From Delphinapterus leucas (lineage: Eukaryota; Chordata; Mammalia; Artiodactyla; Monodontidae), in the NCBI RefSeq assembly GCF_002288925.2, contig NW_022098000.1, positions 3,000,234-3,064,233 on the forward strand: DNA of 64,000 bases, written 5' to 3'. Positions within the stretch are counted from its first letter, which is position 1. Every line of letters starts with the position of its first letter. The notes beneath the pieces were generated by a model. It saw only the letters and a list, made by a program, of their open reading frames with translations, was not told the origin of the DNA and ran no database searches. Shown here piece by piece: positions 35,723-49,771 of this stretch. A program made the position numbers and the translations under genes.

Positions 35723-38700
35723 TATGGCTTTCCCATGGAAAAAAAAGTATGACACATCAAAAGTCAATGACTTGTTCAACACAATCTAGATTGGAAGAGG
35801 AATGTTTCTTCAAAACTCTACTAAAGAGTTACTCATAATAATACTGGGAAATGAGCTACACAAACATCCGAAACAGGTCATAGTACAAAAGGGCATCAGT
35901 GACTCCCTAAAAGGACAACAGAGAGGCACAGGGCTGTTAATGAACAGCATTCTCCAAATACGGTGAGAGGGTGGATGGGGGAAGTAATGAGAACCACCTC
36001 AGCCCATCTTGGTTAAATGTTGCCTTGCCTCATTCTTCTTCTTTGACTCCCCTCCCCTTGTAATGCTGGACCCTCCAAGTTGCTGTTACATGGACACATT
36101 CGATTCTCTCCACTGGGGACACCCAATTCTCATGGCTGGGGTACATGTGCTTGTGGTCATTGGCACACAAGTGTGCTTCTGCTGACCTAGGAACTCCCAG
36201 GAATTAACTAACTGGTGGGGGTTAATCTCATTCACATTTTCTTCCAAGGGATTCCACATATGCAGCACACACATTTTAAAGGCCCATACTCTTGTGAAGC
36301 AGGGGAAAAAAGTTTGGCAGCAGATAAAACGTGCCTCTAGGCCCTCCCCACTTGTATCTTGTCCGTGTGTGGTTTGACATTTGATTTGTGCCGGTGAGAT
36401 CACATTCATATTCAGAGGAACTGTTTCATAGGGTTTCCTAGAAAACACCTTGTGAACAGGCAGTGTTTTGTGTACTTCGAACCAAAGTTAATCCAAGAAA
36501 TTTTATATATAGTGAAGCAATGCTAGTTGGAGATTTTTGCAGCAGCCATGAGCCAGCTTGCCTATGAATTACTGTTAAACAGTCCATAAACAATTGAGAT
36601 AGCACTGTTCATACCATATACATACATTGGCTTTCAGAGGCCAGAGTGGTTTTTTGAGTTTTCATTACTTCTAGAGAAAAGCTAAAAGATACTGGCGCCA
36701 TTTTGGAGAGATTGACTCCTCCCATCCCCCCACGCACTGTTGACAGTCCTGAAAGGCTGGAAGGAACCGGACATTCTTGCAGGATTCTCTGTGCCAAAAA
36801 CTATGTTTTCTCAATTTTCATCCAACCCTTTCAGGAAGGAGTTATCCCAAACTGCTGGTTAGGAATAACCAGCAAGATCACTAGCTAATAAGTAGAGGAA
36901 TCCATGCTTACCAGCCCAGTTTTGGCTGAACCAAAGCCTATGTGGTCTTTCCATGGCAAGTACTATGTTGTGTGAGCCATTATTTTTCAGACTTATTTTT
37001 TGTGTCCTGGCCCACATCTTATTCATCAGTTTCTTGTCTTATTTGTTCCTAATTTGAGTGCTTTAGCAACTTTAAAAACCTGAGCATATATTCTCCCCCA
37101 TCCTGCTTCTCCCACCACCAACAACAACAAAAATGAAACAAAACACGTATTTTAAAAAATAGAATTCACCCAGTTTATGCAAACATTCCTTCCCTGAGAG
37201 TGACATATGGGGAGAGATCAGAAAGACAAAGGCAGAAGGATTTAAGATGCCAACTAGGAAGCAACAAGAAATGTGGGTCTTTAACACTGTGAAGTCAAGT
37301 CAAACTGTGGAACTGGTTTGTGCTCAGCTTTGCAGGAAAATCCTTGGGTTTAGAGGATAATATGTAAACACTGTTTAGGATTAGGCTGAATTACGGTTCT
37401 AAGTGGGTGGAGGAGTCCATCTTCTGTGCCAAGAATCAGTGATCTTGGTTTAGAGTTCCCTCCTATCTCTTTGACATTTGGTGCTTGGGTGTCTTAAGAT
37501 TGAGGATGGCTTCTGGAGTGAAGCATCTTTTTCTTGCCCACTGCCAGGTAGCTGCTTTCAACCTGGGTATATGGCTATAAATGCAAGAACTACAACATGA
37601 TATCATGTGAACCTACCAACAGGTTTGTGGGAAAATACTAGGGAAGAACAATCACCTGATTCCAGTATACATTCTAGAACACATATTTGAAAATGCAAAA
37701 TAAATCTTATCTATTTTTATACGGAACTCAGAATACTGCAAAGACCATTGATATTTGTCATTTAACTTCTGGTCATGCCTCCCTGTGAGGCAGATTAATC
37801 ACTAGAGTGATTAATCACCTGGTCACTCACGTTGTCTGGTAATTGACCTGAGTGATGGTGACCAAACAATTGCTGATAAGAACGCCCCCCCCCCCACACA
37901 CACACACTCCAATATAACTCTACATAGCGGGGATCTCTTTTAGTTTTTAAACCTAAAAGTCCTTAGTCATTCTTGGGTTTCTATATCATGGAGTATTTAA
38001 AAAACAAATAGAAGGAGATGAAGCATTAGAGGAGTGCGAAAGCAATCTGGACATGCAAGATTGATGACCTACATGTAGAAGTGAAAATTTAACAAGTTTT
38101 ATAAATGGGAATGAGAAAACCAAACGTAGGATATAAGATAGTTTTTTCCTCTTATTTATGCAATGGATAAATTTGAGTTGACAGCTCAGTGGCAGTCGGT
38201 TAATGATGTGTAAATGACCTTGAGCTACATTAATAGAAATGCAGTGCCCAGCACAGAGGAGTTGGAGGAAGTCCTGCTCCACTGCGGTACCTCATTATAA
38301 GATGTGGGCACCCTGAAGCTCTGCAGGTGGAGGGGCCAGGATGCAGTTCTGAGCCATATCAGAAACGGACATCATAATGTGAAAGAATGAGATTTTATGT
38401 GTGTTTTAACAGAAATACATGCAAGTTGATTATTCCAAAGAAATCTATTTTTGCAAGAAAACTACACAGCTTACTTGAATTACAACACATTAGTGAAATC
38501 ACAGTTAACAAGTTACTTATCACAAGTTTGATGACAAAATTCTCTTAAACTTTTAAGTGGAATAGCAAATCATTTTCTGACAACTAACTTTTATTCTTAT
38601 AAAAAACAAACATACTCTCAAGGTTACAGTTACTGTAGTTGAGAAATAACTATTAAAATCTCTGAATATTACAGGAATACTCTTTATACTTTTAAGATGA

Positions 38701-39025
38701 CAGACTTAGGGACCTGACTTCATGAAGACTAGAGACCGAATATATGTACAGTAATCAGCTGGTAAACATCCTCTAACCATTTCTCTGACATTCATCCCCA
38801 TCCCCTAAGAAAGGGGTAAGAGCAATCTTAGTATTTTACCCTTGTGAAAACAGTCTTCTCTAGATTTCTGTTATTATTCAGAATTGTGGAATTGTGGCCA
38901 TTTTCACTGGGCTGAATAACATTCTGAAGGACCACCAGTGCATAGAAGACAGATCTTTATTTCACCACGAGAAACAACTCTCTATCCATTTCAGCTGCCC
39001 AAAGGTGGCTGCTTTGGGAGAAGAA
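35723..39025. other. Intergenic, no gene seen
   Basis: This is the longest stretch after DST without a repeat I can name. It contains a C13/ACACAC simple repeat near 37,887-37,907 and a 24-bp near-palindrome at 37,793-37,816. The 120-codon minus-strand frame at 36,086-36,448 has no domain I recognise and no splice or promoter support. Confidence 0.5.
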
Positions 39026-39190
39026 TTGCCAGATAAAATACAGGACACCAGCTAAATTTGAATAATGATGAAAAAATTTTAGTATAAATAAGTCCCAAAC
39101 ATTGCATTAGACATTCTTATACTAAACATCATTCACTGTTTATCTGAAATTCAAATTTAATCCTGTATTCTTATTTGCTATATCTAGCTA
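39026..39190. repeat. Long hairpin (MITE-like) interspersed repeat
   Basis: The left arm GCCAGATAAAATACAGGACA..GCTAAATTTGAA is an imperfect inverted copy of the right arm TTCAAATTTAATCCTGTATTC..GCTATATCTAGC. The middle (TTTTAGTATAAATAAGTCCC / TTCTTATACTAAACATC) is also self-complementary. I recall a common mammalian palindromic repeat with this sequence but cannot name it with certainty. The structure suggests a non-autonomous DNA transposon. Confidence 0.65.
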
Positions 39191-40360
39191 CCTATTTGGA
39201 AATGGTTGTATTTCCAGGTGCTGTGATTAAAAACACTAATGATTACATGGAGATGTGGTATCAAGATTCCAAGAGTCAGAGAGTATAGTTGGGATAGTAT
39301 GGAGAGTGGGGTCCAGATATCATCTTCATGGGTGTCTCCTTTGAGTTCAGAGCTGGGCTAGGTGTTGGGGGGAGGGACCAAATGACTCTACAGTTCATGA
39401 CTTTGAGGGAACAGTGGCTTTTTATGATCTTTCCATTTTCTTTGTTTCTTGTTCCTTTGGCAGGGTCAACTCACTGCTCTCCAGCCCCTAGTAGGTCCAG
39501 AGGACAGTGGAGAGTGCAAAAGAGAATGACATTTTTCTCCTTATTAATATTTCTTGAACTGTGTTGGTGGTGGAGATCCTTGGGAACACATCTACATGGA
39601 CGATTGTGTTCCTACCAGGAATTCTGGAATTTTCACAACCAAGATGCAGTGTGTCCAATAGATTTTTCTGTTTTGTTCCCAAAAGAATATGGCATAAGAA
39701 GAATTCTTTCTAGAGAAGGAGATTAGAATAAATAAATTCTGGCAGACTCTCCAAATCACATAAGAAGATAAGTTAAAAGTTGGCCCTATTTTGAGGTTGA
39801 TGAATCCATTGCTTTGGAAACATTTCTTAATGTTTCTGAAGAAAACACTTTAGAAGGATTCTTGCTTAGTGGATGCCTTACAGTATATAGTATTAACGAT
39901 CTGTCACATGAAATCCTCAAGTCACTCCACGCTGATAATTGACAAACAATGAAAAGTTCAACTGAGGCCCTTTTCAAATTTGGTTCTCCCACACAGGCTG
40001 ATCTGTTTACTGGAGACTGTTGTTAAGACTGTAAAAACAATTGGTCTGGGTGCTGGGACAGAGTGCAGGCTGCCCAAGGCATGAAGATCCAGTTTGCATA
40101 TGCTTGCTGATACTGATGTTGCTGTAGATGTATTTTTAGGTTACGAAGATGAGGAAAATGACAATGCCCCCAGAAAGTTGGGGCCACAGTCACAATGTCT
40201 TCAGGGAACCAATATACAAGAAAAATACCCAATTTATGAAATGTTTTCATTATTTTAACTGGTAGAAACCTGCTTTCCCTTAAAATAAGACTCTGTTAAT
40301 GTTCCCTGAAAACTGAAAAATCTGACAGTACAAGAGAGAATTTAAAATATATACACTTTT
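39191..40360. other. Intergenic, nothing recognised
   Basis: No gene or named repeat is seen. The 132-codon plus-strand frame at 39,328-39,726 has no recognisable domain, and its composition does not stand out. Confidence 0.5.
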
Positions 40361-42395
40361 AGGAGTTTAGCCAAAGATGGTGGAGTAGGAACTCAAGCTC
40401 CCCTCCTCTCACGAGCAAAACAAAATCACAATTAACTGTGGAGCAACCATCAATAAAAAAGACTGGAACCTACCAAAAAAGATATTCTACATCCAAAGAC
40501 ATAAAGAAGAAACCACAATGAGATGGTAGGAGGGGCACACTCACAATATAATCAAATCCCATACCACCCAGGTGGGTGACCCACAAACTGGAGAATAATT
40601 ATATCACAGAAGTCCTCCCACAGGAGTGAGAGTTCTGAACCCACATCAGGCTCCCCAGCCTGGCGGTCTGGCATTGGGAGGAGGAGTCCCCAGAGCATTC
40701 AGCTTTGAAGGCCAGTGGGGCTTGATTGCAGGAACTCCACAGGACTGGGGGAAAGAGAGACTCCACTATTGGAGGACACACACAAAGTCTCATGCACACT
40801 GGGACCTAGGGAAAAAGCAGTGACTTCATAGGAGCCTGGGCCAGACCTACCTGCTGGTCTTGGAGGACCTCCTAGGGAGGCAGAGGGTGGCTGTGGCTCA
40901 CTGTGAGGGCAAGAACACTGGTGGTAGAGGTATTGGGGAGTATTCATTGGCATGACCCATCCTGGAGACCAACATTTTGGCATTAAGACCTGGCCTCACC
41001 CAACAGCCTGTAGGTTCCAGTGCTGGGATCCCTCAGGCCAAACAACCAACAGGGTGAGAGCACAGACTCACCCATCAGCAGAAAGGATGCTTAAACACTT
41101 CCTGAGCCCACAGCTGCTTCTAACCAGAGGCCTTGACATGGCCCTGCCCGCCAGAGGGACGAGACCCACCTCCTCCCACCAGGAAGCCTGAACAAGCCTC
41201 TAGACCAGCCTCACCCACTAGGGGGCAGACACCAGAAGCAAGAAAACTACAATCCAGCAGCCTGCAGAACTGAGTCCACAAACACAGGTCAGAAACTACC
41301 CTGGGACCAGCTGGTCCCTGGCCCTTGGGTGAGGAGAGAGGAGTGTACTCCTGGGACACATAGGACATCCCCTACAGAGGGCCACTTCTCCAAGGCCAAG
41401 AAACACTACTAACTTTTCACATACATAAAAATAGAAATAGACATTGAGACAAAATGAGACTGCAGAAGAATATGTTCCAGATGAAGGAACAAGATATAAC
41501 CCCAAAAGAACAACTAAGTGAAGGGGATATTAATAATCTACCCTAGAAAGATTCCAGAATAATGATCATAAAGATGATCCAAGAACTCGGGAAAAGAATG
41601 GATGCACGGAGTGAGAAGTTACAAAAAGTTTTAACAAAGAGCTAAAAAATATAAAGAACAACCAAACAGAGTTGAAGAATTCAATAACTGAAATGAAAAA
41701 TACACTAGAATGAATCAATAGCAGAATAAGTGAGGAAAAAGAATGGATAAGTGAGCTGAAAGACAGAGTGGTGGAAATCACTGCTGTGGAACAGAAAAAA
41801 GAAAGAAAAGAAACGAAGACAGTTTAAGGGATCTCTGGGAAAACATCAAATGAACCAACATTCACATTATAGGGGTCCCAGAAAGAGACAAAAGGCCTGA
41901 GAAAATATTGGAAGGAATAATAGCTGAAAACTTCCCTATCATGAGAAAGGAAACAGTCATCCAAGTCCAGGGCCCACTGAAGAGTCCCATACAGGATTAA
42001 CCCAAGGAAGAACATGCCAAGATACAGAGTAATCAAACTGACAAAAATTAAAGATAAAAGAGAAAATATTAAAAGCAACAAGGGAAAAGCAACAAATAAT
42101 ATATAAAGGAATCCCCAAAAGTTTATCTGCTGATTTTTCAGCAGAAACACTACAGGCTGGAAGGGAGAGGCACGACATATTTAAAGTGATGGAAGGGAAA
42201 AACCTACAACCAAGAATACTCTACTCAGCAAGTCTCTCGTTCAGATTTGACAGAGAAATCAAAAGCTTTGACAGACAAGCAAAAGCTAAAAGAATTCAGC
42301 ACCACCAAATCAGTTTTACAACATGCTAAGAGAAATTCTCTAGGCAGAAAAGGCCACAACTAGAAACAAGAAAATTACAAAATGGAAAAGCTCAC
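40361..42395 (+). mobile_element. L1 copy C: 5' UTR and degraded ORF1
   Basis: AGGAGTTTAGCCAAAGATGG..GTAGGAACTC is the L1 5' end. A GC-richer 5' UTR of about 1.1 kb follows, then ORF1 from about 41,453 (ATGAGACTGCAGAAGAATATG). ORF1 has many stops but remains recognisable to its end (AAAATGGAAAAGCTCACTGG). The sequence switches abruptly to another L1 5' UTR at 42,396. It is one of only two copies here retaining a 5' UTR. Confidence 0.85.
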
Positions 42396-45300
42396 TGGTG
42401 CCAGCACATTGCCAACATGCAGAGGCAGGGCTGAAATCATAGCTGAGCCCCAGGGGTTGTGCAACTTAAGAAGTAGGGCTGAAGTCTCTCCTGGCAGCTG
42501 GGTGAGCTGCGAATTTATACCTCCACTGTAAGCTTTCCACCTGTGGGACATGTGAATGGAGAAAGTGTGCTCCTGGGGCGGGGACGGGTCTGGCCTTAGC
42601 AGCTGTGGGCTTTGTAGGTGCCTGCAGATGGGCTGAGCCAAGGTCTTGTCTGCCTCCATAGCTCCCACAGTGGGTCCAGCTGCATGAATACTGCAGTCCT
42701 GGGACCTGACTTCAGTGGATCTGTGCTAGTGGCCTTGTGAAAACAATGTCTGAGGGACACCAGGGCCAATTGCCAGCATTCCCACAGTTGAGGCAGGGCT
42801 GAGAGAAGTGCTAACAACAGTGTACTTTATGAGCCTGAGCAATGGGTGACAGGCAACACAACAGAGTGCACTCACCAGTGTGCAGCTCTGGTGAGGGATA
42901 CTCAGTGGCTCCTCTCTCAGTGCGGGAGCTCCAATTCTGCCTACTTTGCACTGTAGCTCAGAAAAGCAGCTCAGAAACAGATCTGGGAACTTCCACTCCA
43001 AACTAGTCCCCAACAGGGCTGTGACAACCACAGAGCAAAGAGAAGGACACACTCAACATCCAGTGCAGGTTCTGGTCACCATAACACCAGTCACACCGCC
43101 TATCAAGGGGATAATGTCCAGCACACAATGAGGAAACACGTGGCAGTCATCCACACCAAAAACAGCCCTCACACCAAAAATATTAAACCCACACAAGCTG
43201 CACAGTGACACTTCCACATAAAAGTAGCTCTCTAAGACCATAGTAGATAATTGTTTTTCCTAAACTCACAGAGTAAGAGAATAATGAGTAAAATGAAGAA
43301 GCAGAGGAACCACTCCCAGTTAAAAGATCAAGAGAATTCCCCTGAAAGAACAAAGAATGATACAGACCTCTTCAGTCTAATAGACACTGAGTTCAAAAAG
43401 GAGATAATGAAAATACTGAAGGAATTAAGAAAGGCTATCAACAGAAATTCAGAGTACTGTAAAAAGGAACTAGAAACCATAAAGAGGAGCTAAGAAAAAT
43501 AATTCACTGAGACAAAAGCTGAGTAAAGGCAATGAATAGCAGAATGAAAAACGCAGAAGAATGAATAAGTAATCTGGAAGATAGTATAATGGAAATCACC
43601 CAATCAGAACAGCAGATAGAAAGCCAAATGAAAAAAAAAATGAAAGCAATATAAGAGACCTATGGGATAATATAAAGTGAGACAACCTATGCATAATAGA
43701 ATTCCAACAGAAAGAGAAAATGGGATCGAAAATGTATTTAAAGAAATTATGGCTGAAAACTTCCCCAAACCTAAAGAAGGAAACAGATACCCAAGTACAG
43801 GAAGCACAGAGGGTCTCAAACAAGATGAACCCAAATAGACCTATGCCAAGACATATTATAACTAAAATGGCAAAAGTTAAAGAGAGGCAGCAGGAGAAAA
43901 ATAAAGAGTTAGTTACAAGGGAACCCCCATAAGGCTATCAGCTGACTTCTCTACAGAAATACTGCAGGCCAGAAGGAAGTGGCAAGATATATTCAAAGTC
44001 CTGAAAGGGAAAAACCTGCTCTACCCAGCAAGATTACCATTTAGAATAGAAGGAGAGATAAAGAATAACTCAGATAAGAAAAAAATAAAAGAACACAGCA
44101 GTACTAAACCTATACTCAAAGAAAGGTCTTCTCTAAATAGAAAAGAAGCAAGAATCTATAGGAAAGAGAAAAATCACAATTGGAAAGTAAATCACTTAAA
44201 TAAGCCAGTATACAGATTTTAAAACAATAAAAAATAAAATTTTGTGAAAGCAATGATAACTACAATGAACAGCAAAAGGATAAATATGAATATGTAAAAG
44301 GAGACATCAAAATCATAAAATGTAGAGGAGGAGAGTAAGAAAATGTAGATTTTTTTTTTAGAATGTGTTTGAGCCTATATGACTATCAGTCTAAAGCAAA
44401 TAGATACAGTAATGGGTTAACATATTTGAAAAACAGGATAATTACAAATCAAAAACATACCAAAGAAGTCATAAAAACCAAACAGAAGAGAACACAAGCA
44501 TAATACAAATGAAAATCAAGCCACAAAAGGAAAAACAAAGAGAAAAAGAAAGGAACAAAGCAGAAACACAGGATCAACTTGAAAACAAGGTTTAAAATGG
44601 CAACGAATACATATCCATCAATCATTACCTTACACGTCAATGGACTAAATGTACCAATCAAAAGACATTAGAGTGGCAGATTGGATAAAAATATGCTGAC
44701 TACAGGAGACCCACTTTAGGTCAAAAGACATACATAGATTGAAAGTGAGGGGATGGGAAAAGATATTTCATGCATACAGAAATGACAAGAGAGTGGCGGT
44801 TGCAATACTCATATCTGACAAAATGGACTTTAAAACAAAGGCCATAAAGAAAAATAAAGAAGGACACTATACAATGATAAGAGGATGAACATAAGAAGTG
44901 GATACTACATTCATCAACATATATGAACCCAATATAAGAGCACCCAAAAGCATAAATCAAATACTAACAGACATAAAGGGAGAAATTGGTGGGAGTACAA
45001 TAATTGTAGGAGACTTTAACACCCCACTCACATCAGTGGACAAACCTTCTGGACAGAAAATCAATAAGGCTACAGAGATCCTAAATGATACAATAGAACA
45101 GTGAGACATAATTGAAATTTTCAGGACATTACATCTCCCCAAACCAGAATACACATTCTTTTCAAGTGCACATGGAACATTCTCTAGGATTGACCACATA
45201 CTATGGCAAACAACAACTTTCAACAAATTTAAGAATATAGAAATGATTTCAAGTATCTCTTCTGACAACAATGGCATGAAACTAGAAATCAACCACAGAA

Positions 45301-46430
45301 AAAGAAATGAGAAAAAACCCATTACATGGAGACTAAACAACATGTTACTAAAAAACCAATGGGTCCATGATGAATCAGAGGAAAATAAAAAATACCTTGA
45401 GACAAATGAAAATGAAAACACAATCATTTAAAATCTATGGGATGCAGCAAAAGCAGTTCTTAGAAGGAAGTTCATAGCGATACAGGCCTTCCTCAGAAAA
45501 CAAGAAAAATCTCAAATAAACAACCTAACCTATCACGTAGAAGAATTAAACACAGGAACAAACAAAATCTAAAATCAGCAGAAATAATAAAGATTGGAGA
45601 GGAAATAAATAAAAGAGATATTAAAAAAACAACAACAGATAAGATCAATAAAAACAAGAGCTGGTTCTTTGAAAGTGAAAAAAAATGGACAACCCTTTGC
45701 CCAGGCTCACCAAGAAGAAAAGACAGGGGACCCAAATAATATATGAAATGAAAAAGGAGAAATAACAACATATACAGCAGAAATACAAAATACCGTAATA
45801 TAATACTATGAAGAATTATATGGCAACAAATTGGAAGAAGTGGACAAGTTTCTAGAAAGATTACAGTCCACCAAAACTGAATCAAGAAGAAATAGAAATT
45901 TGTACAGACTGATGATAAGAAGTGAAAAAAGAATCTGAAATAAATTTTTTTAAAAGCCCTACAAACAAAATTTCAGGACCAGATGGCTAAATGGGGTGGA
46001 TTCTACCAATCAAAGAACATATACCAATCCTTCTCAAAATCTCCCAAAAGATTTAAGAGGAGGGAACAATCCCAAAGAAATTCTATGAATTCACTATCAC
46101 CATGATAACAAAACCAAAAACACTACCAAAAAATAAAATTACAGGCCAATATCTTTGATGAATATAGGTACAAAAATTCTCAGCAAAACTTTAGCAAACC
46201 AAATCTAACAAAATATTAAAAAGATCATACATCATGACCATATTGGATTCATCCCAGGGTCACAAAAATGGCTCAACATACACAAATCAAACAATGTGAT
46301 ACATCACGTCAACATGATCATCTAAACAAATGCAGAAAAAGCATTTGAAAAAATTCAACATCCATTCATAATTTAAAATCTCTTACTAAAGAGAGATTGG
46401 TAACACCCTAAACCTAGGATTTTGCATCCC
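42396..46430 (+). mobile_element. L1 copy D, 5' part: 5' UTR, ORF1 and ORF2 up to RT
   Basis: After 5' UTR-type sequence (42,396-43,270), ORF1 begins with a coiled-coil-like segment rich in Lys and Glu (KKEIMKILKELRKAINRNSE at about 43,396). ORF2 starts near 44,598 (ATGGCAACGAATACATATCC) with endonuclease-like pieces and runs to the RT fingers, breaking near 46,400 after ATCCATTCATAATTTAAAATC. Its continuation appears to be at 49,772, after the inserted copy E. Stops and frameshifts occur throughout. Confidence 0.82.
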
Positions 46431-49400
46431 AAAACCTATGGGATGCAGCAAAAGCAGTTCTAAGAGCAAAGTTTATAGCAATACAACCCTACCTCAAGAA
46501 ACAAGAAACACCTCAAATAAACAACCTAACCATACACCTAAAGAAATTAGAAAAAGAAGAACCAAAAAACCCCAAAGTTAGAAGAAGGAAAGAAATCATA
46601 AACATCAGATCAGAAATAAATGAAAAAGAAATGAAGGAAATGATAGCAAAGATCAATAAAACTAAAAGCTGGTTCTTTGAGAAGATAAACAAAATTGATA
46701 AACCATTAGCCAGACTCATCAACAAAAAAAGGGAGAAGACTCAAATCAATAGAATTAGAAATGAAAAAGGAGAAGTAACAACTGACACTGTAGAAATACA
46801 AAGGATCATGAGAGATTACTATAAGCAACTATATGCCAATAAAATGGACAACCTGGAAGAAATGGACAAATTCTTAGAAAAGCATAACCTCCGAGACTGA
46901 ACCAGGAAGAAATAGAAAATATAAACAGACCAATCACAAGCACTGACATTGAGACTGTAATGAAAAATCTTCCAAGAAACAAAATCCCAGGACCAGATGG
47001 CTTCACAGGCAAACTCTATCAAACATTCAGAGAAGAGCTAACACCTATCCTTCTCAAACTCTTCCAAAATATAGCAGAGGGAGGAACACTCCCAAACTCA
47101 TTGTACAAGACCACAATCACCCGATACCAAAACCAGACAAAGATGTCACAAAAAAAGAAAACTACAGGCCAATAACACTGATGAACATAGATGCAAAAAT
47201 TCTCAACAAAATACTAGCAAACAGAATCCAACAGCACATTAAAAGGATCATACACCATGATCAAGTGGGGTTTATCCCAGGAATGCAAGGATTCTTCAAT
47301 AGATGCACATCAATCAATGCGATAAACCATATTAACAAATTGAAGGAGAAAAAACATATGATCATCTCAATAGATGCAGAAAAAGCTTTTGACAGAATTC
47401 AACACCCATTTATGGTAAAAACCCTGCAGAAAATAGGCATAGAGGGAACTTACCTCAACATAATAAAGGCCATATATGACAAACCCACAGCCAACATCAT
47501 CCTCAATGGTGAAAAACTGAAACCATTTCCACTAAGATCAGGAACAAGACAAGGTTGCCCACTCTCACCATCATTAGTCAACATAGTTTTGGAAGTTTTA
47601 GCCACAGCAATCAGAGAAGAAAAAGAAATAAAAGGAATCCAAATCGGAAAAAAGAAGCAAAGCTGTCACTGTTTGCAAATGACATGATACTATACATAGA
47701 GAATCCTAAAGACTCTACCAGAAAACTACTAGAGCCAATGAATGAATCTGGTACAGTAGCAGGATACAAAATTAATGAACAGAAATCTCTTGCATTCCTA
47801 TACACTAATGATGCAAAATCTGAAAGAGAAATTAAGGAAACACTCCCATTTACCATTGCAACAAAAAGAATAAAATGCCTAGTAATAAACCTACCTATGG
47901 AGACAAAAGACCTGTATGCAGAAAATTATAAGACACTGATGAAAGAAATTACAGATAATATAAACAGTGGAGAGATATACCATGTCTTGGACTAGAAGAA
48001 TCAACATTGTGAAAATGACTATACTACTCAAAGCAATCTACAGATTCAATGCAACCCTTATCAAACTACTAATGGCATTTTTCATAGAACTAGAAAAAAA
48101 ATTTCACAATTTGTATGGAAACACAAAAGACCCTGAATAGCCAAAGCAATCTTGAGAAAGAAAAACGGAGCTGGAGGAATCAGGCTCCTCGACTTCAGAT
48201 TACTACAAAGCTACAGTAATCAAGACAGTATGGTACTGGCACAAAAACAGAAATATAGATCAATGGAACAGGATAGAAAGCCCAGAGATAAACCCATGCA
48301 CATATGGTCACCTTATTTTTTATAAAGGAAGCAAGAATATACAATGGAGAAGAGAGAGCCTCTTTAATAAGTGGTGCTGGGAAAACTGGACAGCTACATG
48401 TAAAAGAATGCAGTTAGAACACTCCCTAACACCATAAACAAAAATAAACTCAAAATGGATTAAAGACCTAAATGTAAGGCCAGACACTATCAAACTCTTA
48501 GAGGAAAACATAGGCAGAACACTCTATGACGTAAATCACATAAATCACAGCAAGATCCTTTTTGACCCACCTCCTAGAGAAATGGAAATAAAAACAAAAA
48601 TAAACAAATGGGACCTAGTGAAAGTTAAAAGCTTTTGCACAGCAAAGGGAAACATAAACAAGATGAAAAGACAACCCTCAGAATGGGAGAAAATATTTGC
48701 AAATGAAGCAACTAACAAAGGATTAATCTCCAAAATTTACAAGCAGTTCAATATCAAAATAACAAACAACCTAATCCAAAAATGGGCAGAAGACCTAAAT
48801 AGACATTTCTCCAAAGAACATATACAGATTGCCAATAAATGCATGAAAGAATGCTCAACATCACTAATCATTAGTGAAATGCAAATCAAAACTACAATGA
48901 GATATCACCTCACACCAGTCAGAATGGTCATCATCAAAAAATCTACAAACAATAAATGCTGGAGAGGGTGGGGAGAAAAGGGGATCCTCTTGCCCTGTTG
49001 GTGGGAATGTAAATTGATACAGCCACTATGGAGAACAGTATGGAGGTTCCTTAAAAAACTAAAAATAGAACTACCATACAACCCAGCAATCCCACTACTG
49101 GGCATATACCCTGAGAAAACCACAATTCAAAAAGTCATGTACCACAATGTTCACTGCAGCTCTATTTATAATAGCCAGGACATGGAAGCAACCTAAGTGT
49201 CCATCGACAGATGAATCGATACAGAAGATGTGGTACATATATACAATGGAATATTACTCTACCATAAAAAGAAACGAAATTGAGTTATTTGTCTTGAGGT
49301 GGATGGACCTAGAGTCTGTCATACAGAGTGAAGTAAGTCAGAAAGAGAAAAACAAATACCGTGTGCTAACACATATATGGAATCTTAAAAAAAAAAAAAA

Positions 49401-49771
49401 AGGGTTCTGAAGAACCTAAGGGTAGGACAGGAATAAAGATGCAGACATAGAGAATGGACTTGAAGACACAGGGAGGGGAAGGGTAAGCTGGGACGAAGTG
49501 AGAGAGGGGCATGGACTTATAAATACTACCAAATGTAAAATAGATAGCTAGTGGGAAGCAGCTGCATAGCACAGGGAGATCAGTTCAGTGCTCTGTGACC
49601 ACCTAGAGGGGTGGGATAGAGAGGGTGGGAGGGAGACACAAGAGGGAGGAGATACGGGCATATATGTATATGTATAGCTGATTCACTTTGTTATAAAGCA
49701 TAAACTAACACACCATTTTAAAGCAATTATACTCAAGTAAACATGTTTAAAAAATAAATAAGTAAAAAATA
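46431..49771 (+). mobile_element. L1 copy E: young, 5'-truncated, inserted in copy D/F
   Basis: It begins at ACCTATGGGATGCAGC (46,434), inside ORF2 after the endonuclease, and runs through RT and the C-terminal region to a full 3' UTR (TCATTTTAAAGCAATTATAC) and A-rich tail. It has the longest open stretches of any L1 here (168, 146 and 204 codons). ORF2 is split by a stop near 46,900, frameshifts near 47,650 and later breaks. The RT catalytic motif at 47,672-47,683 reads FAND instead of FADD. It has lost a catalytic Asp, so it is inactive. Confidence 0.88.

Noticed and set aside
36086..36448. 120-codon minus-strand ORF
   Set aside because: No domain, leader, conserved motif or splice context is recognisable; length is within chance expectation for a window of this size.
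39328..39726. 132-codon plus-strand ORF
   Set aside because: No family signature or regulatory context; probably chance.
46631..49196. Long open frames as host genes
   Set aside because: They are segments of L1 ORF2 with RT motifs, and are broken by stops and frameshifts.
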